Source of the DNA: Atkinsonella hypoxylon
Taxonomy: Eukaryota > Ascomycota > Sordariomycetes > Hypocreales > Clavicipitaceae
DNA: 56,064 nt
Assembly (NCBI GenBank): GCA_000729835.1
Contig: JFHB01000198.1
Coordinates: 1 to 56,064, forward strand
Direction of reading: 5' to 3'
Shown here: piece by piece, positions 23,901 to 34,007 of the stretch
Position numbering within the stretch: the first letter of the stretch is position 1
Layout: each line of letters starts with the position of its first letter
Notes under the pieces: generated by a model
Database searches by the model: none
Seen by the model: only the letters and a program-made list of their open reading frames with translations
Told to the model about the DNA's origin: nothing
Translations under genes and position numbers: made by a program

Positions 23901-26380
23901 AATACTACTGCGAATAGCACTAAACTACTAAGTCCTAAACAGCTATATCTAGCTGATTTAGAGCCTTCTAAGACCTATAAGCCTGATTTTACTAAAATAA
24001 GGGCTATAGGCTCCTATTGCGAAGTTCTAATCCTATTAGAACAAAGATCTAGGTTGCAGAAGCTAGCTAAAAGAACTATTCCTAGTAGACTTTTAGCTAC
24101 ACTAGGTTCTAATGTATATTTAATATATATCCCCTCTAAACGAGCTGTTATAAAGACTAGCTTCGTTAAAATTATAGAAGGAATAGGTTCTATTTTATAG
24201 GGCATCCCTAAGGTTCCTATTAGTTCTATAGTGGATAATCCTTTAGAGGGAGAAATCGATGACTAGCAGCAATTAGAAGATAATTATACTCTTAAGTATC
24301 CTTATCCTAGTTATCTAGATGTACTGAATTATCCACTAGAACCTGTAGATCAAGCTCTTCTACTAAGCAACCCTATAGAAGCTGTAGAGGCCCCTAAAGC
24401 CCCTATATCTATAGAAGCTCCTTAGGCTAATATAGAACCTATAGAAGCTGAAGCTAATGCTAATGCTATAGATTTAGATAGAGATATATTTTCCTTAATT
24501 AAGGATCTATGCTTTAAGGCTAGGACTAAAGCAGCTATTACTTCTAATAGCAAGGATGAACTTCCTAATACGTGGAAGTAAGCCCTAAAAAGCTCTGCTA
24601 AGCAGCATTAGATAGAAGCTACCTATAGCGAATTTAAGCAGCTATTAGCTGCTGGAACCTTCAAATTTATAGGGAAAGACTAAGTACCTAAGGGCCGAAA
24701 GTTCTAAAGAATAGGCTTGTTTATAGGCTTAAAAAGGATAAAGAAAATAATCCTATTAAATATAAGGCCTGCCTTGTTACTAAGGGATTTATGCAAATAG
24801 AAGGTTAAGATTACCTAGAGACCTTTACTGCAACTAGTATTCCTCCTAGCTAGCGTATATTATTAGCTCTTGCAGCTTTTAATAACTGGGAAGTTAAGCA
24901 AATCGACTTTATAGGAGCGTTTTTAAATAGCAAGCTAAAGGAAGCTATTTATATAGAAATCCTAGATGGATTCGTTGAATTTGCAGAAGCAACGCTATTA
25001 GTAGCTAAGCTACTAAAAAGCTGTAATTATAGGCCTTCTAAAGACTAAGTAATTAAGCTAGAAAAATCCCTCTATAGTTTAAAGCAAAGTCCTAGAGAAT
25101 AGCAGCAAATTCTAACAGAATTACTTTAAAAGCATAGATTTAAACCTCTTATATTAGACCCAGCAGTCTTTTATAACCCAGCTACATCTACATATATTAC
25201 TACTTATGTAGATAACTGTCTTCTAATTAGGCCTAATTTACGATATATCAATAAGCTTAAAAAGCTACTAAATTAAGCTTATCTAATAGAAGATAGAGGA
25301 CCAGCAGAATTCTTTCTAGGCGTTTAAATCACCCGTAATAGGTCTAAAAGGTCTATTAAAATCCATTAATCTTAATATATACTTAAAGCCCTAGAGAGAT
25401 TTAAAATGCTAAATGCTAAGCTAGCTTCTATCCCTATACAGCTAGGAATTCTAAAGCAACTAGTTATAAAACCTCTCTTAAAATCCAATTATAAGCTTTA
25501 TTAGAGCATAATAGGCACTATAATGTACCTAATGTTGCTAACTAGGGCTAATATTGCTTTTTCCGTTCAGTAGCTATCAACCTTCCTAGCTAAGCCCTAT
25601 ATAGAGCACCTAAACGCCTCTAAGCACCTCCTAAGGTACTTAAGTGGTACTAGAAGCTTTACTATTATTTATAAGCATTCTATACCACTAGGGTCTTCTT
25701 CTAAAGCTTTTAATAGCTCTATTAGTTGTAAAGAAGTACTTAAGACCCTCCTTGGTTATTGCAATAGCGATTTTGCTGGTGATAAAGTCTCTTCTAAATC
25801 AACCTATACTTATCTATATAAGCTAGCTAGTGGACCTATTAGTTGGAAATCGAAGAAAGCTAGTACTATTGCTCTTTCCACTTTAGAAGCAGAATCTAAT
25901 GTATTATCTAAAGCTATTAGGGAATTAGAGTAGCTCTACGGCCTTTTTAAGGAGATAAAGCTGCCTTTAACCCCTTCTATTCCTATTAGGTGTAATAATT
26001 AAGGCGCTATAGTTACTGCTTACAACCCAACGTTGTATAGTAGGACTAAGCACACCCTTTTGAAGTTTAACTACATTAGGGAAAAGATTCGTAAAGGTAT
26101 AGCTAAGGTTAGTTATATTAATATAAATCAGATGCTAGCAGATAGCCTAACTAAGCCTCTTACTATTTAAAAGCATTAACAATTCATTAAGTTACTAGAG
26201 CTTTCTAGTTAGCTTATAAAAGCAACAAAAACACTCAAAAAATCGAAAAGCAACAAAAAACAGTTAAAAATCGAAAACAACAAAAACAATCAACAATAAC
26301 TAGTTATATTTAACTATAACTACCCTAGAATTGCTGGAATTAGTTATGTTATTAGTTATATTATTTAGTCCTGTTATTAG
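20984..26380 (+). pseudogene. Cop1 copy B gag-pol polyprotein, decayed
   Basis: The start aligns to ATA (ATG with G to A) at 20984-20986, followed by Ala-Pro-Lys and a Ser/Thr-rich N-terminus. Gag runs to about 22300. The protease motif at 22491-22508 reads Y-N-T-G-S-T, with Asn at the catalytic position. The integrase zinc site is readable at about 23298-23420 (H-I-R-L-R-H, then C-L-A-C), and the catalytic core follows. RT has Y-V-D-N at 25205-25216 in place of Y-V-D-D. RNase H is near 25500-26160 (with T-L-E-A-E-S-N at about 25880), and the TAG that ends copy E aligns at 26378-26380. Against copy C it lacks 8 bp near 21700 and 1 bp near 24704; together they shift and then restore the frame. 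About 1,800 codons in total. It would act as the element's capsid, protease, integrase and RT if intact. Confidence 0.9.
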
Positions 26381-26465
26381 TACTGTATTTCGTTGGTTAA
26401 TTCTAACTTAGATATCCTTTAAAGGAGCTAAGTTGCTTATAGAACTAGTTACTTCTCACATTTCT

Positions 26466-26473
26466 AGAGGGAG
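26466..26473 (+). other. Polypurine tract of Cop1 copy B
   Basis: AGAGGGAG lies immediately before the 3' LTR. It is conserved at 39467-39474 in copy C and in reverse at 31904-31911 in copy E, and missing in copy A. It is the expected plus-strand primer site. Confidence 0.75.
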
Positions 26474-27168
26474 TGTTAAAAATAAGCTACCCTGTATAGC
26501 CTATTTTTATGCCTACTAGTTGCTCTATCACGTGACCCTTATTAGGTCTTGTTACGTTGATTTTTTAGTAGAGATATCGCTGTTACTAGATGCGAAACAT
26601 CTGGATTTAACTAAGGCAAAGTTGCCTAACCTATAGTCAGCTTTAACAGCGTTTTTCTCCACAACTAGTAATGGTAGAAATTCAAGAAGTATATTATTCG
26701 AAAGCTAAGAATTAGGGCTATCTAATAGTATAATTGTTAGATAGAGTTGCTTATAAGGGTTGTTTGCTATTAGTGGAATTTGTTAAATTGTGCACGTAGG
26801 TTTCTCGTTTGTATAGCCGTAAGTTAATTTTTTTGTTTTTATATAGTAAATCTTTTTGCGGAAATTATAAAGTAGCCTATAAGCCCCTTCTAGTAACTAC
26901 AGCCCGCTAATATAGTTAAAGGGTCTATAAGGGACTAGAAAGATTTAAGATCCTACCCTTACTGTTCGTTACAGCGCTCTTAATATAAAGATACCACTAT
27001 TACAGTTATCTATTGCCTCTACGTGATCTAGTACTATACACTACAGCTTAATTTAGGCCGCTGCTGCTTCCACTACGTGATAATTGCTGGGAGCAATTAC
27101 AGGTGCTAAATCTAAGAGACCACTACCCTCTTAGATATCTAGTCCTGTAATCCCTATTATTTTCAAAA
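26474..27168 (+). repeat. 3' LTR of Cop1 copy B
   Basis: 695 bp, TGTTAAAAATAAGC...TTATTTTCAAAA, followed by ATACT. It pairs with 19356-20050. Confidence 0.95.
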
Positions 27169-30100
27169 ATACTAAGTAATACATCTAGGATAAGCTTAAA
27201 CTTTAAGTATATATAGTAAGCAGTAGCCTTCTTATTAGCTAGTACCTTCTTCTATTTAACTAGGATATATTTCTACAATTTTAGCGGAATTATTACAACT
27301 TATACTACTGTTATATTTTAATATAAAATCTTTAAAATTAGTTAAAAGATGCCTATTTCTATAAATATATTATAAACAGACCTAATAGTAGCTTTAGGGC
27401 GGATAAAATCGATTTTTACATTATAATTATAAAGGAAGGTTAAACCTAAAAGAAGCTTTAGTCCTAAGTTACTTATTACATTAACTATAACTGTAAAATA
27501 GCTAGTTATAGGTATACTATATATAGATCTAGAGATATAGAAGGATAACTGCACTCTAGTAACTAGTTTTAGCTCTATCTTTACCTATTTTACATTCTAA
27601 CTAAACTAAGTTAACTATACTTTATTAACTAGCACTAAAGAGGTTCTAGTATCTAGGTAGATCTAATGTAATAGTCCTTTATTATAGAATTAAATAGGAA
27701 TCTTTAGAAAGGAATTTAACTTTAGAATGCTAGATTTAATAAGCTATAGCCTTATAACTGCTTTAACTACTTACTCTATCTAGATTCTCTATAAATTCTT
27801 CTAGTTTACCTTTATTTAAACCTTTTTCTTTTACTTTTCTTTACTTTTAGCAAAATAGGTTTTAATAAAGTTAGATTTTAGGCTAGTTAGTAGCTCTTTA
27901 GTATTAACTATTTCTTCTTCTTCTATTAGCTAATATTTATAGCTTTTAAGGTACTTCTTATAGTCTTTTTAGTTAGATTTATCTTTAAACGTTATTATAT
28001 AGGTATATTTCTTATTATTCTATAGTAAGCTCTATTATTAAAAACGTTAAAGCTGCTAAGAATACTATAGCTCTAGCTAATAATTCTAGCTAGCTTCTAA
28101 ATTCTAGTTTTACTAAGGCTAAAGTTACTGCTCTCTTAGTAGCTAATTTCTTTAGTTTTACAGTAGGTATTAAGGATAATTATTCTAGTAATTTTTATAG
28201 ATTAAAGGTTAAAACTAAAATTAACTATTGCTTTTATTCTAGTTAGCTTAATTACTTTAGGCTACTTTATTGTTTTTAGAGTTTTTACTATTAAATTTAC
28301 TTTAAGTATAGTAAGCATTAGTACTTTCCTTATAGTTTTCTAATTTTTATTGTTTTTCTAGATCTTTAAGGTATTTTTATAGATTCTTAACCTTATTATT
28401 TACTATAGTAATATATATTAACCTTAGGTCTTTTACTATTAAAATTAGGTATAGCTATTATAATCTTAAGTATAGCTTATAATAGAGTTTTAAAAGAAGC
28501 TAAAGATTAGTAATTTTACTATTTATATAAGTATATTAAAATACTCTAGAGGTAAATTCCCTAAATAATTTTTCTTTAATTATATCTTACTCTATAAACT
28601 TAGCTAAATCTAGCTATATTATTATATTCTAGATCTATATACTAAATTCTTTATAGATAGCAGTATAAATAGAGTTTAAACTGCTAAAAATAGCTGTTTT
28701 TTTATAGTAATCTAGATACTACTTATACTATATTAATATATTCCTTTTAAAGAGAGTTTAAAGCTTAATATAAATAGCTTCTTAGGCATTAATTGCACTA
28801 TAGCTATAGTAGTCTTTAACAGCTTAAATCTATAGCTTTATATTATAGAAAACAGTATACTTTTCTTTATATAAAATTAGCTTATAGATATTTCTATTGT
28901 TAAAGGGTTTAAAGTAACTAATATTAGTAATTTTCTATATAAAATCTATCTATTTCTTAGGGGTTTAAGACTATATATTGCTCTAGTTATTCTACTTTTA
29001 ATATAGATCTAGCCTTTTATTTACTAGATTTAGCTAGAGATTATTGTTTTTAATATAGTGTAGTACTTATTAATTTATATACTAATATTTAAAGTTACTA
29101 AATACTTAATTCTAGCCTTTTTTAGCATCTTAGCTTTTCTTAGCCTTACTATTAAAGTATAGCTTTAATAGATTCTTTAGAAATTATAGTAGCTTTTATT
29201 CTTTTAGAAAAGTACTAAAGTATCTAGAGTATCTCTATATTATATAGTTTCCTTTACTTAAGAGTTACTTTTAACTTTACTTTTAGTTTTAGTTATCTTT
29301 TAGAGGTAAATAAGGATTAAAAGCCCTTTACCTATAATTCTTAAGCTAAAAGCCTTATTAGGTATAGTATTACCTATTGTATTTATTCTAAGGCTTAAGT
29401 ATAGTCTTTATTTTTTAGGCTAAGTATTATTACTCTACCTAAAGAGTAGTAATTTTATTGTTTAATTCTCTTTATAATTTACTAATTTTATTAATTAATT
29501 CTTCTCTAATTCTACTAATTTATCTACTAATATCTGCAGAAAAACCTATAAGCTATTTTAGTAAAGAGTTCTCTTTTTTAAGTAGTTCTATTACTTTCTT
29601 TACTTTATACTTTAGCTTAAGGGTATAAAACCTTTAGTAAGCCTATAAAAGCAGTAAGATTTTAGCTAGTTCTTTAATTAGTAAGTTCTTCTTAGTAGTT
29701 TAAGGTATATTTAATAAATCTAGGTCCTTAGTAAGTAGTGTAAATCTAGATCTTTATACTTACTTTTCTTTAATATTCTAGGTAGAACTAGTACTAGCTT
29801 TATAGATAGTGCCTTTTAAGCTATTAGATTTAAACAATCTAGCCTTAGCTTTTCTTTCTAGCATTAATATTAGTAAATCTATAAGAAGTTTAGTAGATTT
29901 AACCTTATTAATAATTCTATTAACCTACCTTTATACCTACTGTACTATAGAAGTATTAATAGTATTCTAGTAAGAAGGTAGCTTTACTAGCTTAAGTTAG
30001 TTATATAATTTAAGCTATTTATTAACGAATTTATAGTAAGTAAAATAAAGTAGTAAGCTTCTTTTTTCCTAAGGTATAAAATCTCTTTTTTAAATCTAGA

Positions 30101-30262
30101 AATCTAGATTTTAGTAGTAAAATTTATAGAATTAATATATAGTTTTAAGTTCTTTATTAGTAAAAGGAATATAATTTCTTTTACTAAGTTCCTTCTAAAG
30201 TTACTCTATCTTAAACATTATAATTTTAGCTTTTTAAGCTTAAGAAGGGTTAGCAACAATTA
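27169..30262 (-). pseudogene. Ty3/gypsy gag-protease region, decayed
   Basis: On the - strand, this runs from the leader after the 243-bp LTR through gag into a retropepsin. Gag has a long Lys/Glu/Leu-rich stretch with heptad-like spacing around 29480-29700, which suggests a coiled coil. The protease active site is readable at 27639-27653 as L-D-T-R-T-S-L-V, where retropepsins have D-T-G-T-S; one G-to-A change explains Arg for Gly. Downstream, L-L-L-G-L-T-F-L-Y-N-Y-N-V-K-I-D-F (about 27405-27460) matches the conserved C-terminal retropepsin pattern of gypsy elements (I-L-G-x-x-F-L...I-D). A 70-codon stretch at 27342-27554 is free of stops. Pol is not present here. The region continues at 19092-19355 across copy B. 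Family link to 1-6255 rests on the shared LTR. Confidence 0.75.
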
Positions 30263-30278
30263 GAAGCAATTGCTACTA
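30263..30278 (-). other. Candidate gypsy primer binding site
   Basis: On the - strand TAGTAGCAATTGCTTC lies 2 bp from the LTR end. With one RIP change undone it begins TGGTAGCA, the form expected for pairing with the 3' end of a tRNA (…CCA). The tRNA identity is not resolved. Confidence 0.4.
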
Positions 30279-30280
30279 CT

Positions 30281-30523
30281 TATTACAGTAGAATTTAATG
30301 TAGGTTTGTTAGAAGTAACAATAGATTATTAGATTTAATAGATTATATAATAATTTATAAGAGGAGTTGTAAGAGCTTCTGTAAGGAGCATTTAATAATA
30401 ATGTTCTAGTAAATAATTGTTAATTGTTTAATCTAACTACTTAAGCGTTGCTTCTAACTACTTATATATAATTGCGGTCACGTGCACTAGTGACCTGCGG
30501 GTCTGTAGGATTATCCCGTAACA
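30281..30523 (-). repeat. 243-bp gypsy LTR, 5' LTR of the - strand element
   Basis: The + strand runs TATTACAGTAGAATT...GGATTATCCCGTAACA. On the - strand the well-kept end is TGTTACGGGATAATCC. It is the same length as, and inverted relative to, 6013-6255. An intact CACGTG lies at 30479-30484 and TATATATAAG is nearby. It is followed on the - strand by a primer-site-like sequence and gag, which makes it a 5' LTR. The outer flank 30524-30528 is CTAAG. Confidence 0.8.
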
Positions 30524-30828
30524 CTAAGGGTCTTATTTATACTCCTTCGAGTCAGCCCTACGACTAGTTCACTAGTGCACTAGTATTTACATTAAAGAGG
30601 TTTAAATTCGGTTATCTAGGAGTTGTATCTAACTAGCAAAAGAGGCTATATTATATACCCTATTAGATACCTTATATACCTTAGGTATAGTGTTGTGTTA
30701 AGGGGGAATTAAGAGGTATTAGCAACCCTAATGTAAGTGGAGACTAATATATAGATACAACTAATTAGCAGTTCTATCTACCTATATAGGTACTAAAATC
30801 GCACAATAGAGTTATAACAATTCTAACA
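30524..30828 (-). repeat. LTR fragment of a third copia family (Cop3)
   Basis: On the - strand this begins TGTTAGAATTGTTATAAC at 30828, right after an A-rich purine tract (AAAAAAAGAGAC in 30829-30856), and follows a copia RNase H end. It contains TATATAAGG and TATAAATAAG stretches and an inverted pair around GTTGTATCTA. The far LTR end was not found; the gypsy LTR at 30523 may have inserted in it. It is much less RIP-altered than its neighbours. Confidence 0.6.
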
Positions 30829-30934
30829 CTAGTAGTCTCTTTTTTTATTGTGCTAGTAGAGTAACTCTAATAGTTACAGTAATAATAAAATAGATTAAAG
30901 GAATAAATAACAATAAATCTAATATCCTTTTACA

Positions 30935-31210
30935 TTAATTTATAGGTCTTTTTACCTAGCCTTCTACTTATATATTAGCCTTATTGTTATTAATAAAGGA
31001 TTTAAGAGTCTTATTTAGTGTTACTTTTGTTATTAAATTAGCAATATTATCTTTACTATTAATCTAATAAATTTCGTTAATTTTACGCCTTTTATATAAT
31101 TAATGTAGCGCTATAATGTTAATTATTAATCTCTTTTCCTTTATTATACTAAGCTTTATAAGGTATTTATATAATAAGAATAAATCTATATAGACTAGTA
31201 GTAGAATTAG
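30935..31210 (-). pseudogene. Cop3 copia RNase H C-terminus, decayed
   Basis: On the - strand about 90 codons match the end of a Ty1/copia RNase H. The readable core near 31040-31110 is R-R-K-I-N-E-I-Y-stop-I-N-S-K-D-N-I-A-N-L-I-T-K, the family's E-I-x-W-I-x-G-x-D-N-x-A-D-x-x-T-K pattern with Trp to stop and Asp to Asn changes. The terminal TAA is at 30935-30937. It is cut at 31210 by Cop1 copy E; the rest of the element is not in the window. It differs from Cop1 and Cop2. Confidence 0.78.
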
Positions 31211-31903
31211 TATTGAAAATAATAGGGATTACAGGACTAGATATCTAAGAGGGTAGTGGTCTCTTAGATTTAGCACCTGTAATTGCTCCTAGCAATTATC
31301 ACGTAGTAGAAGCAGCAGCGGCCTAAATCAAGCTGTAGTGTATAGTATAGATCACGTAGAGGCAATAGATAACTGTAATAGTAGTATCTTTATATTGAGA
31401 GCGCTGTAACGAACAGTGAGGGTAGGATCTTAAATCTTTCTAGTTCCTTATAGACCCTTTAACTATATCAGTAGGCTGTAGTCGCTAGAAGGGGCTTATA
31501 GGCTACTTTATAATTTCTACAAAAAGATTTACTATATAAAAACAAAAAAATCGACTTACAGCTATATAAACGAGACGCCTATATATACAATTTAATAAAT
31601 TCTACTAATAACAAGCAACCCTTATAAGCAACCCTATTTAACAATTATACTATTAGATAGCCCTAATTCTTAGCTTTTAAATAGTATACTTCTTAAATTT
31701 CTACTATTGCTAGTTGTGGAGAAAATCGCAGTTAAAGTTAACTATAGGTTAGGCAACTTTGCCTTAGTCGATTCTAGATGTTTTGCATCTAGTAACAGCG
31801 ATATCTCTACTAAAAATCAACGTAACAAGACCTAATGAGGGTCACGTGATAGAGCAACTAGTAGGCATAAAAATAGGCTATACAGGGTAGCTTATTTTTA
31901 ACA
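31211..31903 (-). repeat. 3' LTR of Cop1 copy E
   Basis: 693 bp, TATTGAAAATAATAGGG...GCTTATTTTTAACA on the + strand. It keeps GGTCACGTGATAG. It is followed by CTCCCTCTAGAAATG, the reverse of the Cop1 purine tract region. Confidence 0.92.
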
Positions 31904-32362
31904 CTCCCTCTAGAAATGTAAGAAGTAACCAGTTCTATAAGCAACTTAGCTCCTTTAAAGGTATCAAAGAGGAGATAGAAGAGATAACAGAAGAGAGAGA
32001 AGATGAAGAAGCTTCTAGTGTGTAGAAGAGTGTGAATTGCTTGCTTGATTCCTCTAACTTAGGAGGGAGGAAGCGGCCTATATATAGCTAATTTTAAGAG
32101 AGGAAGAAAGAGAAGAGAAGAAGGAAAAACAAGAAGGGGGATAGCTAGATACCCGAAAATCCTACAGCTTGTAGAGCGAGAGAATTCCGAGAGATGCTAA
32201 GTGATCCGTTGCACTGCCTCTATAAGAGGGGCTGATATTAGTGTGTGTAGAGCCCTATAACAAAGGAAAGATAACAGACTAGATAACCCCTGTTGTATCC
32301 TATCCTAGTCTACTACACCTACTTGTTTCCCACACTTAGTTGTTGTAACTAAGTTCCTTTGT

Positions 32363-33052
32363 GTTAAAAATAAGCTACCCTATATAGCCTATTTTTATGC
32401 CTACTAGTTGCTCTATTACGTAACCCTCATTAGGTTTTGTTACGTTGATTTTTGGTAGAGATATCGCTGTTACTAGATGCAAAACATCTAGAATCGACTA
32501 AGGCAAAGTTGCCTAACCTATAGTTAACTTTAACTGCGATTTTCTCTACAACTAGTAATGGTAGAAATTCAAGAAGTATACTATTTAAAAGCTAAGAATT
32601 AGGGCTATTTAATAGTATAATTGTTAGATAGAGTTGCTTATAAGGGTTGCTTATTATTAGTGGAATTTGTTAAATTATACACGTAAGCGTCTCGTTTGTA
32701 TAGCTGTAAGTCGATTTTTTTGTTTTTATATAGTAAATCTTTTTGCGGAAATTATAAAGTAGCCTACAAGCCCCTTCTAGCAACTATAGCCCGCTAATAT
32801 AGTTAGAGGGTCTATAAAGGACTAGAAAGATTTAAGATCCTACCCTCACTGTTTGTTATAGCGCTCTTAATATAAAGATACCACTATTACAGTTATCTAT
32901 TGCCTCTACGTAACCTATACTATACACTACAGCTTAATTTAGGCCGCTGCTGCTTCTACTACGTAATAATTGCTAGGAGCAATTACAGGTGCTAAATCTA
33001 AGAGACCACTACCCTCTTCTATCTAGTCCTGTAATCCCTATTATTTTCAATA
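32363..33052 (+). repeat. 5' LTR of Cop1 copy C
   Basis: 690 bp, TGTTAAAAATAAGCTACCC...TTATTTTCAATA. The E-box is mutated to TTACGTAA. It is followed directly by primer site GGTTATAAGCC at 33053-33063. Confidence 0.95.
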
Positions 33053-34007
33053 GGTTATAAGCCTGGAAGACCTATCTACAAGCTGTTAGCCCGCTGAAAA
33101 TCTACTATTGTGTACTGTATTACCTACTAGAAGCTATATTGAGACCTGCGCTAGCAGCTATTGCTGCTATTAGTAGCTTGCTGGAAGCTATTAATACCTG
33201 CTGCACACACATCGCCAGCCACTATACTAGTGTTTTTATTCTGCCTACCCTATGCCTCCTGCACTCTATGCACCCTATGCATACACATTTTTTGAAGCTA
33301 TTCTTAATAGCTAGGTTCTATCGTTGCGCAACATCAAAATATACACATCTGCACACATTACATTCGCACTGCGAATCGTTTTATTAGGCACTGCCTAATT
33401 AATTATTTCTATTAAGAAATAAGCTTAGCGCTGCACTGCATCGCTCGTTGTTGTTGTTATATCGTGCACCCTGTGCACCTCTGTTAGTAGCTATACTACA
33501 ATTTGTAGTGCACACTTAACAGCTCTTGTTGCCGTTAGATATTCCTATGTTTTCGGTTGTAGAATCAATTTATATAGTAATCCCACCAGTCGGGATTTTG
33601 AAGTAGGAATTAGCTAGATATCCCTAAATTAGCTGTACCTAGGTCTCTACTAATTTGTTGGAACCTAATTAGAGAAGAATCTCCTGAATTTTTTAGCTAA
33701 AAATAGCTAGGACCTATGTTTTATGCCCCTCGCGACCGCTTGTCAATCTGGTCTGCTATACAAATTGTATGTATATATAGATCGCGATATAATGCAGCCT
33801 TTAGAGCCCGTTATACCTATTACGAAAGAAATTGGAGAAAAATCTCAGTATAATTTCTGAAAATATAGGGCACTTCTAGGCCTATAATAGAGCAATCTAT
33901 TGATATCTAGTAGAGGTTATTACTGTTATTTACTACCTTTTCTACTGTAATTTAGGCTATAATTAGCTATAAAGAGCGTTAAATTAGCTATATTTTAAAC
34001 CCTTAAA
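33053..34007 (+). other. Cop1 copy C leader with primer site
   Basis: A 955-bp leader. The first 11 bases are the primer site. An 82-codon open frame at 33139-33387 starts with ATG and encodes a Leu/His/Cys-rich peptide. It is disrupted in copy B (ATG context changed and bases inserted near 20160), so I do not call it a gene. CA/TG-rich blocks around TGCAC survive. Confidence 0.7.

Larger units (their letters stand above)
19356..27168 (+). mobile_element. Complete Ty1/copia element, Cop1 copy B
   Basis: A full-length 7,813-bp element with 695-bp LTRs at each end, a primer site, a leader, gag-pol and a purine tract. It is flanked by the target duplication ATACT (19351-19355 and 27169-27173). 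Both LTRs end CAAAA rather than CAATA, a private variant that pairs them. The element sits in the - strand gypsy gag-protease region. It is dead: its polyprotein has many RIP stops plus an 8-bp and a 1-bp deletion. Confidence 0.95.
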
